Source: Agromyces cerinus (GTDB taxonomy: Bacteria > Actinomycetota > Actinomycetes > Actinomycetales > Microbacteriaceae). From it: a DNA stretch of 64,000 nucleotides. The notes beneath the pieces are model-generated. The model did not search any database. It was not told the DNA's origin and saw only the letters and a list, made by a program, of their open reading frames with translations. Positions 42,791 to 52,360 of this stretch are shown here, one piece after another (position 1 is the first letter of the stretch; each line of letters opens with the position of its first letter). The stretch covers positions 1,488,001 to 1,552,000 of the forward strand of contig NZ_JAFBCT010000001.1 of the NCBI RefSeq assembly GCF_016907835.1, given 5' to 3'. A program made the translations under genes and the position numbers.

Positions 42791-43807
42791 TCAGTAGCCC
42801 GCGACAGGATCGATCCGGCCCTCGAAGTCGCCGTCGCCGAGGAACGCGCGCACGTTCTGCGAGATGCGCTCCGCGAAGAGCGGCACGGTCATCTCCTCGG
42901 TGTCGGCGACGTGCGGCGTCACGATGCAGTTCGGCGCCTGCCAGAGCGGATGCCCCGCCGGCAACGGCTCGGGATCGGTGACGTCGAGCCCGACCCCGCC
43001 GAGATGGCCCGACGTCAGGGCGGCGACGAGGGCCTCGGTGTCGACGAGGCCGCCGCGTGCCACGTTGACGAGCACGGCGCCACGAGGCATCCGTTGCAGT
43101 TCTCCTTCGCCGATCAATCCGCGTGAGTCGCCTGTGAGTGCCGCTGCGAGCACGACCACGTCGGCGTCGGCGAGTGCCTCACCGAGTCGCGCCGTCGGCA
43201 GGGTGCGCTCGGCTCCGACCACCGGCTCCGTGCTGCGCCGCACGACCGTGACGCGCGTCCCGAACGGCTGGAGCAGCCGAATCAGTTCGACGGCGATGCC
43301 GCCGGCGCCCACGATCACGACGTTCGCGCCGTAGAGCGTGCGGCCGAGCTCGTCGGCCTGCCACGATGTCGCACGCACACGCCTCGGGAGCTCTCGGAGC
43401 ACCGCGAGCACGAGCACGAGCGCGTGCTCGGCGACGGGCTGCGCGTACGCGCCCTTCGCGCTGGTCCAGACGCGGCCGTCGCCGGCGGCACGCTCGATCA
43501 ACCCGGCGAACGCGTCGACGCCCGCCCACGGCAGTTGCAGCCAGCCGATCGAGGGGTGCTCGTCGAGCACCCGTGCGAGGTCGTCGCTTCCGGATGCCGC
43601 GGTCCACACGAGTCCGCGGGTCGCCGCCGTCAGCGGGGCGACGACTCCCCCGGCCCGCTCGACCGCGTCGACGAACGCCGGCTCGGCAGTCGGCAGGATC
43701 GCGACGGGCCCGGCCTCGACCGGGGTCGCAGCGGCGCGCCGCCCGGCGGCGGCACCGGCCACGACGCGGTGCCGTGCACGTGAGACGGATGCCGCGGCAT
43801 CCGTCAT
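42791..43807 (-). CDS. D-2-hydroxyacid dehydrogenase, NAD-dependent
   Basis: The product has 338 residues. The Rossmann domain has the motif VIVGAGGIAVELIRLL (about residues 165-180). Catalytic residues are R in NVARGGLVDTEALVAAL, E in TDPEPLPAGHPLW and H in IVTPHVAD. It looks most like the branch that acts on glyoxylate/hydroxypyruvate-type or unknown 2-ketoacids. It is the last gene of the peptide ABC transporter run; its start overlaps the stop of the ATPase gene by 4 nt. The first 30 residues are Ala/Arg-rich and may be an over-long start. Confidence 0.88.
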   Translation of the reverse strand: MTDAAASVSRARHRVVAGAAAGRRAAATPVEAGPVAILPTAEPAFVDAVERAGGVVAPLTAATRGLVWTAASGSDDLARVLDEHPSIGWLQLPWAGVDAFAGLIERAAGDGRVWTSAKGAYAQPVAEHALVLVLAVLRELPRRVRATSWQADELGRTLYGANVVIVGAGGIAVELIRLLQPFGTRVTVVRRSTEPVVGAERTLPTARLGEALADADVVVLAAALTGDSRGLIGEGELQRMPRGAVLVNVARGGLVDTEALVAALTSGHLGGVGLDVTDPEPLPAGHPLWQAPNCIVTPHVADTEEMTVPLFAERISQNVRAFLGDGDFEGRIDPVAGY

Positions 43808-44664
43808 ACCGAAGGCCCCAGGTCGAGATCGTCGATCACGGCGTGTCCGGCGTCGAGCGCCCCGGCCAGGGCCATCACGTACGGATGCTTCGGATCGTCG
43901 AGCACCTCGTCGATCGTGCCGATGGCGACGAGCCGACCCCGGTCGAGCACCGCCACGCGCTCGGCGGTGCTTCGCAGCACGGGAAGGTCGTGGCTGATGA
44001 TGACCGCCGAGAAGGTGTGCTCCTGTCGGAGCTCGCCGATCAGCTGCGCCACCACGTCGCGCACGGTGAGATCGATTCCCGCCGTGGGTTCATCGGCGAT
44101 GAGCACCGATGGCCCCAGCACGAGCGCGCGGGCCAGCGCGACGCGCTGCCGTTGACCGCCCGAGAGCTCGTACGGGTACATGTCGAGCTTGCCGAGCGAG
44201 AGACGCACCCCGTCGAGCATCGTGGCGACCCGGGTCGCCAGGGCGCGCGCGTTGTACCGGTGGTCGCGCTCGAGGATCGGCTCGCCGATGATCTCGGCGA
44301 CGGTGCGGTCGGCGGGCAGCGTCGACGCGGCGTCCTGCGGCAGGTAGCCGACATGGAACTGGTACTCGGGCACCTTGCGCTTCGGGAGGCGGCGGAGCGA
44401 CTGCCCGAGCACGGTGGCGTCACCGCCGGTGATGAGCGGCCGGCCCTCGGCCGCGCGCGTGTCGAACGCGACACCCGAGAGCAGCTTGGCGAGGGTGCTC
44501 TTGCCGCTGCCGGCGCTGCCGAGCAGCCCGAGCACCTCCCCGGGCGCCACTGTGAGGCTCAGCCCGTGCAGCGTCACATGCGCCGGGCTCGGACCCCTCG
44601 CCGGATACTCGACCGACAAGTCGTCGAGCACGATCGGATAGCCGTGGGCCGCGCCACGCATCAC
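43804..44664 (-). CDS. ABC transporter ATP-binding protein, OppF/DppF-like (third NBD)
   Basis: The product is a 286-residue ABC ATPase. Walker A is GSAGSGKST (about residues 49-57), Q-loop GYLPQDAAST, signature ELSGGQRQRVALARAL, Walker B VLIADEPTAGID and switch His ISHDLPV. The C-terminal extension (about 235-286) matches peptide-importer ATPases only partly. With the dual-ATPase gene upstream it makes three nucleotide-binding domains for one pair of permeases, so it may be an extra or exchangeable subunit. It overlaps both neighbours by 4 nt. Confidence 0.88.
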   Translation of the reverse strand: MMRGAAHGYPIVLDDLSVEYPARGPSPAHVTLHGLSLTVAPGEVLGLLGSAGSGKSTLAKLLSGVAFDTRAAEGRPLITGGDATVLGQSLRRLPKRKVPEYQFHVGYLPQDAASTLPADRTVAEIIGEPILERDHRYNARALATRVATMLDGVRLSLGKLDMYPYELSGGQRQRVALARALVLGPSVLIADEPTAGIDLTVRDVVAQLIGELRQEHTFSAVIISHDLPVLRSTAERVAVLDRGRLVAIGTIDEVLDDPKHPYVMALAGALDAGHAVIDDLDLGPSV

Positions 44665-45598
44665 ACGGCCTCCCGGAGTCGGCGAAGCTCCTCGCGACGC
44701 TCGGCCTGCGCGATCGGATCGGGTACCGGCAGCGACGCGAGGAGCCGCTGCGTGTACGGGTCGCTCGGTGCGCCGAGCACCTCGGCACCCGTGCCCTCCT
44801 CGACGAGCGATCCGCGGTAGAGCACGGCGATGCGGTCGGCGAGGATGTCCACGACGGCGAGGTCGTGGCTGATGAAGAGCGAGGCGAAGCCGAACTCGCG
44901 CTGCAGCTCGGCGAAGAGCTCGAGCACGCGCGCCTGCACCGAGACGTCGAGCGCCGACGTCGGCTCATCGGCGATCAGCAGTTCGGGCTCGAGCGCGAGC
45001 GCCCGGGCGAGGCTCGCGCGCTGACGCTGGCCGCCCGACAGCTCGTGCGGGTAGCGGTCTCCGTAGGCCTTCGGCAACTGCACCGCCTCGAGCAACTCGT
45101 CGACCCGCTTGCGCGCCGCGGCCGGGTTCGATGCCCTGCCATGGATCACGAGGGGCTCGGCGACGCACTCGGCGATCGTCAGCAGCGGATTGAAGCTCGA
45201 CGCCGGGTCTTGGAAGACGAAGCCGATTCGGCTGCGGAGCGGCCGGAACTCGCGCTCGCGCACCCCGTTCATCTCGTGGCCGAGCACGCGCAGCGAACCG
45301 CCGGTGACCTTCGTCAGCCCGGCGATCGCACGGCCGATGGTGGTCTTGCCCGAGCCCGACTCCCCCACGAGCCCGAGCACCTCGCCCGGACGGATCACGA
45401 AGTCGACACCGCCGACGGCCTGGAAACCGGGTCGCCCGAAGCGGCCCGGGTAGACGATCTCGAGACCGGATGCCTCGACCACGGGCGCCTGCTCGACCCA
45501 GTCGGCCGGTCGCTTCGCCGCGCGCTCGATGGCGCTCGCCGTGCCGGTGCCGACATACGGCACCGCAGCGAGCAGGGCCTTCGTGTACTCGGCCTGGG
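44661..45598 (-). CDS. C-terminal half of frameshifted dual-ATPase ABC gene (DppF-like NBD)
   Basis: This is the second half of what should be one two-NBD peptide-ABC ATPase gene of about 560 codons (44661-46348). From residue 2 it reads QAEYTKALLAAVPYVGTG, the normal link after the first NBD, then the second NBD: Walker A GLVGESGSGKTT, Q-loop FVFQDPASSFNP, signature ELSGGQRQRASLARAL, Walker B LLIADEPTSALD, switch SHDLAVVD and an oligopeptide C-terminal signature (PSDPYTQRLLASLPVPDP). It has no start codon of its own in a good place; the break is a one-base loss at 45596-45598. If the base is a sequencing error the whole gene is intact. Confidence 0.8.
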
Positions 45599-46348
45599 CG
45601 AGGCGAAGAGCGTCTTGGCGTCGGCCTCTTCGACCACCTTGCCCTGGTACATCACGGCCACACGGTCGGCGAGGTCGGCGACGACGCCCATGTTGTGCGT
45701 GATGAGCACGATGCCCATGCCGAACTCGTCGCGGCAACGGCGGAGCAGATCGAGGATCTCGGCCTGCACGGTCACGTCGAGCGCCGTGGTCGGCTCGTCG
45801 GCGACGATCAGGCCGGGGTCGAGCACGAGCGCCATGGCGATGACGATGCGCTGCTTCTGACCGCCCGAGAACTGGTGCGGGTAGTGATCGACTCGGTGCT
45901 CGGGGTCGGGGATGCCGACCCGACCGAGGATCTCGATCGCCTTCGCACGTGCGTCCTTCGCCGAGATCGACGAGTGGGCGCGGAGGCCTTCGATGATCTG
46001 CCAGCCGACGGTGTACACCGGGTTCAGGGCGCTCGAGGGCTCCTGGAACACCATCGCGACATCCGTGCCCCTGACGGCGCGCAACTGCTTCTTCGAGAGC
46101 GACACGACATCGCTCTCGGAGGTGCCGGCCTTGTTCGAGAGGATGACGGCGCCGCTCGCGGTGGCCGTGTCGGGCAGCAGGCCGAGGATCGTCTTCGCGG
46201 TGACGGTCTTGCCGGACCCCGACTCGCCGACGATCGCGAGGACCTCGCCGCGCTCGACCTTCAGCGAGACGTCGTCGACCGCCTTGACGGCGCCGGCGTC
46301 GGTGGCGAACGAGACGCCGAGTCGCTCGATGTTGACGACCGTGCTCAT
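45595..46348 (-). CDS. N-terminal half of frameshifted dual-ATPase ABC gene (DppD-like NBD)
   Basis: Starts with ATG 46348 (MSTVVNIERLGVSF), overlapping the DppC stop by 4 nt. It contains a full first NBD: Walker A VGESGSGKTVTAK (about residues 38-50), Q-loop MVFQEPSSALNP, signature QFSGGQKQRIVIAMAL, Walker B LIVADEPTTALD and switch ITHNMGVV. After ADAKTLFASP (about residue 250) the correct frame is lost and the reading frame would run into 65 foreign Arg/Ser-rich residues to a stop at 45395. The expected continuation is in the -1 frame. The gene is the fused DppD-DppF type common in Microbacteriaceae. Confidence 0.8.
45596..45598 (-). other. One-base frameshift site (C-run of three instead of four)
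   Basis: On the coding (minus) strand the sequence reads GCCTCGCCCAGGCCGAG, giving ASPRPS. With one more C it would read GCC TCG CCC CAG GCC GAG (ASPQAE), which restores the known link between the two ATPase halves. The missing base lies in a C homopolymer. Confidence 0.85.
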
Positions 46349-47418
46349 GAGCGGACCCCGATTCCGTGTTCGTCGAATGATTCGCCGTCTTCGAGCCCCG
46401 CGAGCCCTCCGGGACCCGCGATCAGCGTGCCGCCGGGAACGACCGAGGTCTCGGCGACCTCGCCGGAGGCCTGTGCGACGCGTCGGCGGCCGCGCAGGCG
46501 CGGGTCGGCGAGGTCGTTCAGGCTCTCGCCGACGAGCGTGATGCCGAGCACCACGAGCACGATCGCGATGCCCGGGTAGAGCGCCGTCCACCAGATCCCG
46601 CTCGAGACGTCGGAGAGCGCCTTGTTGAGGTCGTAGCCCCACTCCGCGGCCGCCGTCGGCTCGATGCCGAAGCCGAGGAAGCCGAGGCCCGCGAGGGTCA
46701 GGATCGCCTCGGACGAGTTCAAGGTGAAGATCAGCGGCAGGGTGCGGGTGGCGTTCCGCAGCACGTGACGGAACATGACCCGGCCGTTCGAGGCGCCGAG
46801 CACCTTGGCGGACTCGACGTACGCCTCAGCCTTGATGCGCACGGTCTCGGCACGGATCACCCGGAAGTACTGCGGGATGAACACGACCGTGATCGAGATC
46901 GCCGCGGCGAAGACGCCGCCCCACAGGTTGGACTGACCGCCCGAGATGACGATCGCCATGACGATCGCGAGCAGCAGCGACGGGAACGCGTAGATCGCGT
47001 CGCACACCACGACGAGCACGCGGTCGAGCCAGCCGCCGAAGTATCCGGAGACGAGGCCGAGCAGCACGCCCGCGAAGATCGACAGGATGACCGCGATGAC
47101 GATGACGTACAGGGCGGTCTGGGCGCCCCACAGCACGCGCGAGAGCACGTCGTAGCCGCCGACGGTCGTGCCGAAGAGGTGTTCGGCCGACGGAGGCTGC
47201 TGGCTGCCGAAGGGGCCCTGGGCATCGCGCAACTGCGCGAAGCCGAACGGGGCGATGAGCGGCGCGAAGATCGCGACCAGCACGAAGAGGCCGGTGAGCA
47301 CGAGGCCTGCGACGAGCATGCCTCGCTGGAGGCCGACGCTCTGGCGCAGCTGGTGCACGACGGGAAGCCGGTCGCGCAGGCGCCGCTTCGGCGGCTGGAT
47401 GACGGTGTCGGTCGACAT
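46345..47418 (-). CDS. Peptide-type ABC transporter permease, DppC-like
   Basis: The product has 357 residues with six transmembrane segments. The first follows a 30-residue cytoplasmic head (LVAGLVLTGLFVLVAIFAPL). An FGTTVGGYDVLSRVLWGAQT segment typical of DppC/OppC comes next (about residues 82-101), and the EAA loop region is YVESAKVLGASNGRVMFRHV. The last 50 residues are Gly/Pro-rich and longer than usual. It is coupled to the ATPase gene by a 4-nt overlap and lies 1 bp after the DppB gene. Confidence 0.92.
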   Translation of the reverse strand: MSTDTVIQPPKRRLRDRLPVVHQLRQSVGLQRGMLVAGLVLTGLFVLVAIFAPLIAPFGFAQLRDAQGPFGSQQPPSAEHLFGTTVGGYDVLSRVLWGAQTALYVIVIAVILSIFAGVLLGLVSGYFGGWLDRVLVVVCDAIYAFPSLLLAIVMAIVISGGQSNLWGGVFAAAISITVVFIPQYFRVIRAETVRIKAEAYVESAKVLGASNGRVMFRHVLRNATRTLPLIFTLNSSEAILTLAGLGFLGFGIEPTAAAEWGYDLNKALSDVSSGIWWTALYPGIAIVLVVLGITLVGESLNDLADPRLRGRRRVAQASGEVAETSVVPGGTLIAGPGGLAGLEDGESFDEHGIGVRS

Positions 47419-47419
47419 G

Positions 47420-48511
47420 TCAGTACCTCACCCTCGGGTCGATGAGCGCCGCGATGATGTCGACGATGAAGTTGGTGAGCGCCACGATCACGGCGAGCAG
47501 GGCGACGATGCCCTGCACCGCGACGAAGTCGCGCGCCTGGAGGTACTCGGAGAGCATGAACCCGAGCCCCTTCCACTCGAAGGTCGTCTCGGTGAGCACC
47601 GCGCCGCCGAGGAGCAGCGCGATCTGCAGGCCGATGACCGTGATGATGGGGATGAGCGCGGGGCGGTACGCGTGCTTGCGCACGAGACGGTACTCGCTCA
47701 CGCCGCGAGATCGCGCGGCATCGACGTAATCGGTCGAGAGCGTGCCGATGACGTTGGTGCGCACGAGCCGGAGGAACACGCCGGCGGTGAGCAGGCCGAG
47801 TGCGATGGCGGGCAGCACCGCGTGAGCGAGCACGTCGCCGAGCACCGCCGGATTCCCCGTCATGATCGCGTCGATCGTGTAGAGGCCCGTCTTGTTCGGC
47901 AGCAGCTCCATCTGGAGCTGCGCACTGACCGAGGCTCGACCGGCGACCGGCAGCCACCCGAGCCACACCGAGAAGATGAGCTTCAGCAGCAGGCCGGCGA
48001 AGAAGACCGGAGTGGCGTAGCACAGGATGGCGAACACGCGCAGCGAGGCATCCTGGCCCTTGTCGCGGAAGTACGCGGCGATCAGGCCGAACGGGATGCC
48101 CACGACGAAGGCGACGAGGAGCGCGTAGAACGCCAGCTCGAGGGTCGCAGCGCCGTAGGTGACGAGGATTTCGGTGACCGGGCGGTTGTCGGTCAGCGTG
48201 GTGCCGAAGTTGCCCGTGGCGATCTGTCCGAGGTACTCGAGGTACTGCACGAAGATCGGGCGGTCGTAGCCGGCGGCGTGGATGCGCTCGGCGAGCTGGT
48301 CGGCCGGGAGCTGGCCGCCCAGCTTCGCGGTGATCGGGTCACCGGTCGAGCGCATGAGCACGAAGACGAGGGTGACGAGGATGAACACCGTCGGGATGAT
48401 GAGAAGGGCCCGCACGATGATGTAGCGGCCGAGGCCGCCACCGGAGGACTTCGGTGGTCTCCGTTTTGCGGGGGACGCGCTACTGGCGGGCGCCGTCGTC
48501 GTTGAGGTCAA
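47420..48511 (-). CDS. Peptide-type ABC transporter permease, DppB-like
   Basis: The product has about 363 residues. A 30-residue Ala/Pro-rich head is followed by the DppB opening YIIVRALLIIPTVFILVTLV, then FVQYLEYLGQIATGNFGTTL and the EAA loop VDAARSRGVSEYRLVRKHAY. Six helices are evident. TTG 48511 is the likely start (MTSTTTAP by family habit) because a strong stem-loop immediately upstream (48541-48570) excludes starts further back, although the frame stays open. It sits downstream of the substrate-binding protein gene with a 97-bp gap. Confidence 0.85.
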   Translation of the reverse strand: MTSTTTAPASSASPAKRRPPKSSGGGLGRYIIVRALLIIPTVFILVTLVFVLMRSTGDPITAKLGGQLPADQLAERIHAAGYDRPIFVQYLEYLGQIATGNFGTTLTDNRPVTEILVTYGAATLELAFYALLVAFVVGIPFGLIAAYFRDKGQDASLRVFAILCYATPVFFAGLLLKLIFSVWLGWLPVAGRASVSAQLQMELLPNKTGLYTIDAIMTGNPAVLGDVLAHAVLPAIALGLLTAGVFLRLVRTNVIGTLSTDYVDAARSRGVSEYRLVRKHAYRPALIPIITVIGLQIALLLGGAVLTETTFEWKGLGFMLSEYLQARDFVAVQGIVALLAVIVALTNFIVDIIAALIDPRVRY

Positions 48512-48540
48512 TGTTCGCCAATCGGGTGAGGCTCGAATGC

Positions 48541-48570
48541 GGATGGCCCGCTCGGGAGAGCGGGCCATCC
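48541..48570 (-). terminator. Stem-loop between substrate-binding protein and permease genes
   Basis: GGATGGCCCGCT (48541-48552) pairs perfectly with AGCGGGCCATCC (48559-48570) over a 6-nt loop. No U-run follows. A hairpin here is a common way to keep the binding-protein message more abundant than that of the permease genes. Confidence 0.6.
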
Positions 48571-48608
48571 GTTCTTTGCGTAGAAGTGACTCTAGCCGTT
48601 CAGCCGGC

Positions 48609-50240
48609 TCAGCCCTTCGACAGCGCCGCGTAGCGGAACTTGAACGAAGCGTCGAGCGTCTGGTCGGTGCCCTCCACATCGGTGCCCGTCACGGCGACCT
48701 GTGCGCCCTGCAGGTACGGCACGGTCGACAGGTCGGCCGCCACCTTCTCCTGGATCGCCTCGATGTCGGCGGTGCGGGTTGCGGGGTCGGGCTCGGAGGC
48801 CTGCTTGATGATCAGGTCGTTGACTTCCTGGTTCACGTAGTGGTTCCCGAGGAAGTTCTCGATCAGGAAGAACGGCGTGACGTAGTTGTCGGCGTCCGAG
48901 TAGTCGGGGAACCAACCCAGCTGGTAGGCCGGGTACACGTCGGAGGTGCGGTCTTCGGAGTACTGCACCCACTCGGTGGTCTGCAGGTTCACCGTGAACA
49001 GGCCGGTCGACTCGAGCTGGTCCTTGATGAGTGCGTACTCGTCGGCCGACGAGGGGCCGTAGTGGTCGTTCGAGTACTGCAGGTTCAGCTCGACCGGCGT
49101 GGTCACGCCGGCAGCCGTGAGGCGCTCGGCGGCCTTGTCGGCGTCGGGCGCGCCCTCGCCGTCGCCGTACATCTCGACGAGCGGCTCGACCGCGCCGGCG
49201 ATGCCGGCCGGTACGTAGGAGTACAGCGGCGTGTAGGTGCCCTTGTAGACCTGGTCGGCGAGCTCATCGCGGTCGATGAGGTCGGCGACGGCCTGACGCA
49301 CCGCGAGCGCTTTGGCCGGGTCGGCCTCGGGCGTCTTCGCGCCGTACGGCTGCGTGTCGAAGTTGAAGACGATGTAGCGGATCTCGCCGCCGGGACCCTC
49401 GACGACGTTGACCTTGTCGTTGCCCTTGAGGTCGTCGATGTCGGTCGCGGAGAGGCTGCGGTAGGCGACGTCGATGCCGCCCTCCTGCACGTCGAGCTTC
49501 AGGTTCGACGACTCGGCGTAGTACTTCAGGTTGACCGTGTCGGTCTTCGCCTCGGCGAGAAGGCCCTTGTATTCGGGGTTCTTCTTGAACGAGATGAGCG
49601 TGTTGAAGTCGTAGCTCGTGATCGTATACGGGCCCGCGAAGGCGTTCGCCGCGACGATCTCGTCGTCGGGCGTCAGCGCGTCGGCGGCGAAGACCTCGTC
49701 ATCGACGATGGCGCCCGGGAAGCTCGTGAGGATGAGCGGGAAGACCTGGTCGTTCTCGGCCTTGAGGTGGAAGACGACCGTGGTGTCGTCGACGACCTCG
49801 GTGCTGTCGAGGTTGTAGAGCAGGCTCGAGGCGCCGTTGGGGTCGGCGATCGCGACCTGGCGGTCGAACGAGAACTTCACGTCGTCGGCGGTGAGGTCGT
49901 TGCCGTTCGCCCACTTCAGGCCCGCGGGAAGCTTGACCGTGTACTCGGTCGGCGAGGTGAACTCGGCCGACTCGGCGAGGTCGGGAACGACCTCGGTGCT
50001 CTGGTAGTCGGTGTTCAGCAGGTACGGGAAGACCTGCGTCTGCACGGCGAGCGAGCCGTTGTCGTACGAGCCGGCCGGGTCGAGCGTGGTCACCTTGTCG
50101 GTCGTGCCGATGGTGATCGAGCTGCCGGAAGCGTCGTCGCCCCCGCCGCCCGCGGCGCAGCCGGCCAAAGCGAGGGCTGCGGCCGAGAGACCGGCCACTG
50201 CGACGAGGCTGCGCCGCCCGTTCTTGGATGCGGATGTCAT
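48609..50240 (-). CDS. ABC transporter substrate-binding lipoprotein, SBP family 5 (peptide type)
   Basis: The product has 543 residues. Signal peptide and lipobox ALALAGC with C28, then a Gly/Asp/Ser linker. The mature part has the DppA/OppA features VTTLDPAGSYDNGSLAVQTQ (about residues 50-69), LKWANGNDLTADDVKFSFDR and the late NLQTTEWVQYSEDRTSD and FLGNHYVNQEVNDLI segments. It binds peptides or similar solutes outside the membrane and feeds the downstream permeases. First gene of the operon (then hairpin, DppB, DppC, ATPases, dehydrogenase). Ligand not predictable. Confidence 0.93.
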   Translation of the reverse strand: MTSASKNGRRSLVAVAGLSAAALALAGCAAGGGGDDASGSSITIGTTDKVTTLDPAGSYDNGSLAVQTQVFPYLLNTDYQSTEVVPDLAESAEFTSPTEYTVKLPAGLKWANGNDLTADDVKFSFDRQVAIADPNGASSLLYNLDSTEVVDDTTVVFHLKAENDQVFPLILTSFPGAIVDDEVFAADALTPDDEIVAANAFAGPYTITSYDFNTLISFKKNPEYKGLLAEAKTDTVNLKYYAESSNLKLDVQEGGIDVAYRSLSATDIDDLKGNDKVNVVEGPGGEIRYIVFNFDTQPYGAKTPEADPAKALAVRQAVADLIDRDELADQVYKGTYTPLYSYVPAGIAGAVEPLVEMYGDGEGAPDADKAAERLTAAGVTTPVELNLQYSNDHYGPSSADEYALIKDQLESTGLFTVNLQTTEWVQYSEDRTSDVYPAYQLGWFPDYSDADNYVTPFFLIENFLGNHYVNQEVNDLIIKQASEPDPATRTADIEAIQEKVAADLSTVPYLQGAQVAVTGTDVEGTDQTLDASFKFRYAALSKG

Positions 50241-50430
50241 ATCCGTCTACCTCTTCCTGTCAGGACTGAATCGCGCTGCGCTGCGCGCAGACGCGTTTTC
50301 GTATCCCCAAGACGTAGCACACGGCCTCGGAATGGTGCTTGGAGTGACGGCTCCACGGCCGAATGTTTACCGATCTGCAACATTGGACGCAACGGATGCG
50401 CGTCGGCGGGCACCTTCGTGCGGATGGTCC

Positions 50431-52305
50431 TCAGTCGGCCCTGAGCGCGCGGCGCTCGGTCTCGATCTCGACGAGGGCACGCTGCAGTGCCGCATAGGCG
50501 GCGACGTCGGTGCGGTCGGTGCGCTGCAGGCGCCCGAGCAGCTCGGACTTCTGGCGCAGCAGTTCGCGATCGACGAGCGCTCCCACCACGCCCTGCACGT
50601 AGACCGTGAGCTCGGCCTCGCTGCGATGCGGCATCGGTGCGACGGCGAGCTGCTGAACGAGGCTGGCGAATGGCGCCGGCACCTCGGCGATGACCCGGTC
50701 GACGCGCACCTGCGGGTCGGAGGAGGCCAGCACCGAGGCGATGCCGTCGCGGATCACCGTGAGCGAGGGGTTGCCGAACCGGCAGTCGACCGCGTGGCGG
50801 AGCAGGTCGGCACCGACGGTGTCGGGGTGCTGCACCATCGCCTGGAGGGCATCGCGCTCGAGGCGGGTCGCGGGGTCGTTCGGCAACTGGGTGATGGAGA
50901 ACGGGCGCTCGGGGACATCCGCCGCCTCGGTGGCGCCTGCGGTGCCGGATGCCGCGGGCCGGCCGTCGCCCGACTCCCCCGACTTCGGCCGGCTCGCCGC
51001 CGAGCGCACCGCGCGCGTGACCTCGCCGAGCTCGACGCCCAGCATGCGGGCCAGCTCTCGGGTGTACCCGGGCCGCAGCGCGGGATCGCGGATGTCGGCG
51101 ACGACGGGCGCCGCCGCTCGGAGCGCGGCCACCCGGCCCTCGACCGTCTCGAGGTCGTAGCGGGCCAGCGTGTGCTTGATGACGAACTCGAACATCGGAG
51201 TGCGCGACTCGATGAGGGTGCGCACGGCGGCGTCGCCGCGCGCGAGGCGCAGGTCGCACGGGTCGAGCCCGTCGGGGGCGACGGCCACGAACGTCTGCGC
51301 GGCGAAGCGCTGCTCTTCGCCGAACGCGCGGATCGCCGCCTGCTGGCCGGCCGCGTCGCCGTCGAAGGTGAAGACGACCTCGCCGACGCCCGAGGCATCG
51401 CCGAGCACGCGGCGCAGCACCTTGATGTGGTCGACGCCGAACGAGGTGCCGCACGTGGCGATCGCGGTCGTGACCCCGGCGAGGTGGCACGCCATGACGT
51501 CGGTGTATCCCTCGACGACCACCACCCGGTGGGTCTTCGAGATGTCGCGCTTGGCCAGGTCGAGCCCGTAGAGCACCTGCGACTTGTGGTAGATCGCGGT
51601 CTCGGGGGTGTTCAGGTACTTGGGGCCCTTGTCGTCGTCGAGCAGGCGTCGCGCACCGAAGCCGACGGTCTGGCCCGTGACGTCGCGGATCGGCCACACG
51701 AGCCGGCCGCGGAAGCGGTCGTAGACGCCGCGGTCGCCCTGCGAGACGAGGCCGGAGGCCGAGAGCTCTTCGGTCGTGAACCCTCGACCCTTGAGGTGGT
51801 CGGTCAGTGCGTCCCAGCTCTTGGGCGCGAAGCCGACGCCGAAGCGCCGGGCCGCCTCGGCGTCGAAGCCGCGCTCGCCGAGGAACCGGCGGCCGACCTC
51901 GGCGTCGGGGGCGCTGAGACGCTCGACGAAGAACTCGGCGGCGGCCTGGTTGGCCGCGAGGAGCCTCGCGCGGTTGCCGTGATCGGAGGCCTGGCCGCCG
52001 TCTTCGTAGTGCAGTTCGAAGCCGATGCGGCCGGCGAGCCGCTCGACCGCCTCGGTGAACGAGACGTGGTCCATGCGCTGCAGGAACGTGTAGGCGTCGC
52101 CCGACTCGCCGCAGCCGAAGCAGTGGTAGTAGCCGAGACCCGGTCGCACATGGAAGCTCGGGCTGCGCTCGTCGTGGAAGGGGCAGAGGCCCTTCATCGA
52201 ACCCACGCCCGCCGACTTCAGGCTGACGTGCTCGCCCACGATGTCGGCGATGTTCGTGCGGGCCTTCACCTCATCGACATCGCTCTGTCGAATTCGGCCC
52301 GCCAT
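50431..52305 (-). CDS. dnaG: DNA primase
   Basis: This is the replication primase, making RNA primers for DnaB-led forks. It has 624 residues. The CHC2 zinc ribbon has C41, H44 (CPFHDE), C62 and C65 (CFGC). The RNA polymerase core includes [12 protein letters not shown] and the TOPRIM motif [12 protein letters not shown], with [11 protein letters not shown] for the Asp metal ligands. The C-terminal helicase-binding region is present. The start ATG 52305 gives the family N-terminus [15 protein letters not shown] 52314 is possible. Order dusB-dgt-dnaG is typical for actinobacteria. Confidence 0.96.
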   Translation of the reverse strand: MAGRIRQSDVDEVKARTNIADIVGEHVSLKSAGVGSMKGLCPFHDERSPSFHVRPGLGYYHCFGCGESGDAYTFLQRMDHVSFTEAVERLAGRIGFELHYEDGGQASDHGNRARLLAANQAAAEFFVERLSAPDAEVGRRFLGERGFDAEAARRFGVGFAPKSWDALTDHLKGRGFTTEELSASGLVSQGDRGVYDRFRGRLVWPIRDVTGQTVGFGARRLLDDDKGPKYLNTPETAIYHKSQVLYGLDLAKRDISKTHRVVVVEGYTDVMACHLAGVTTAIATCGTSFGVDHIKVLRRVLGDASGVGEVVFTFDGDAAGQQAAIRAFGEEQRFAAQTFVAVAPDGLDPCDLRLARGDAAVRTLIESRTPMFEFVIKHTLARYDLETVEGRVAALRAAAPVVADIRDPALRPGYTRELARMLGVELGEVTRAVRSAASRPKSGESGDGRPAASGTAGATEAADVPERPFSITQLPNDPATRLERDALQAMVQHPDTVGADLLRHAVDCRFGNPSLTVIRDGIASVLASSDPQVRVDRVIAEVPAPFASLVQQLAVAPMPHRSEAELTVYVQGVVGALVDRELLRQKSELLGRLQRTDRTDVAAYAALQRALVEIETERRALRAD

Positions 52306-52360
52306 GGCTCTCATCCTAGTTCGCCGAACGCCGACGAGCGCCGGAGGCCGGTTCGCGTCG

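Noticed and set aside
48537..50444. 635-codon plus-strand frame opposite the substrate-binding protein
   Set aside because: Val/Arg/Asp-rich antisense artefact opposite a typical lipoprotein.
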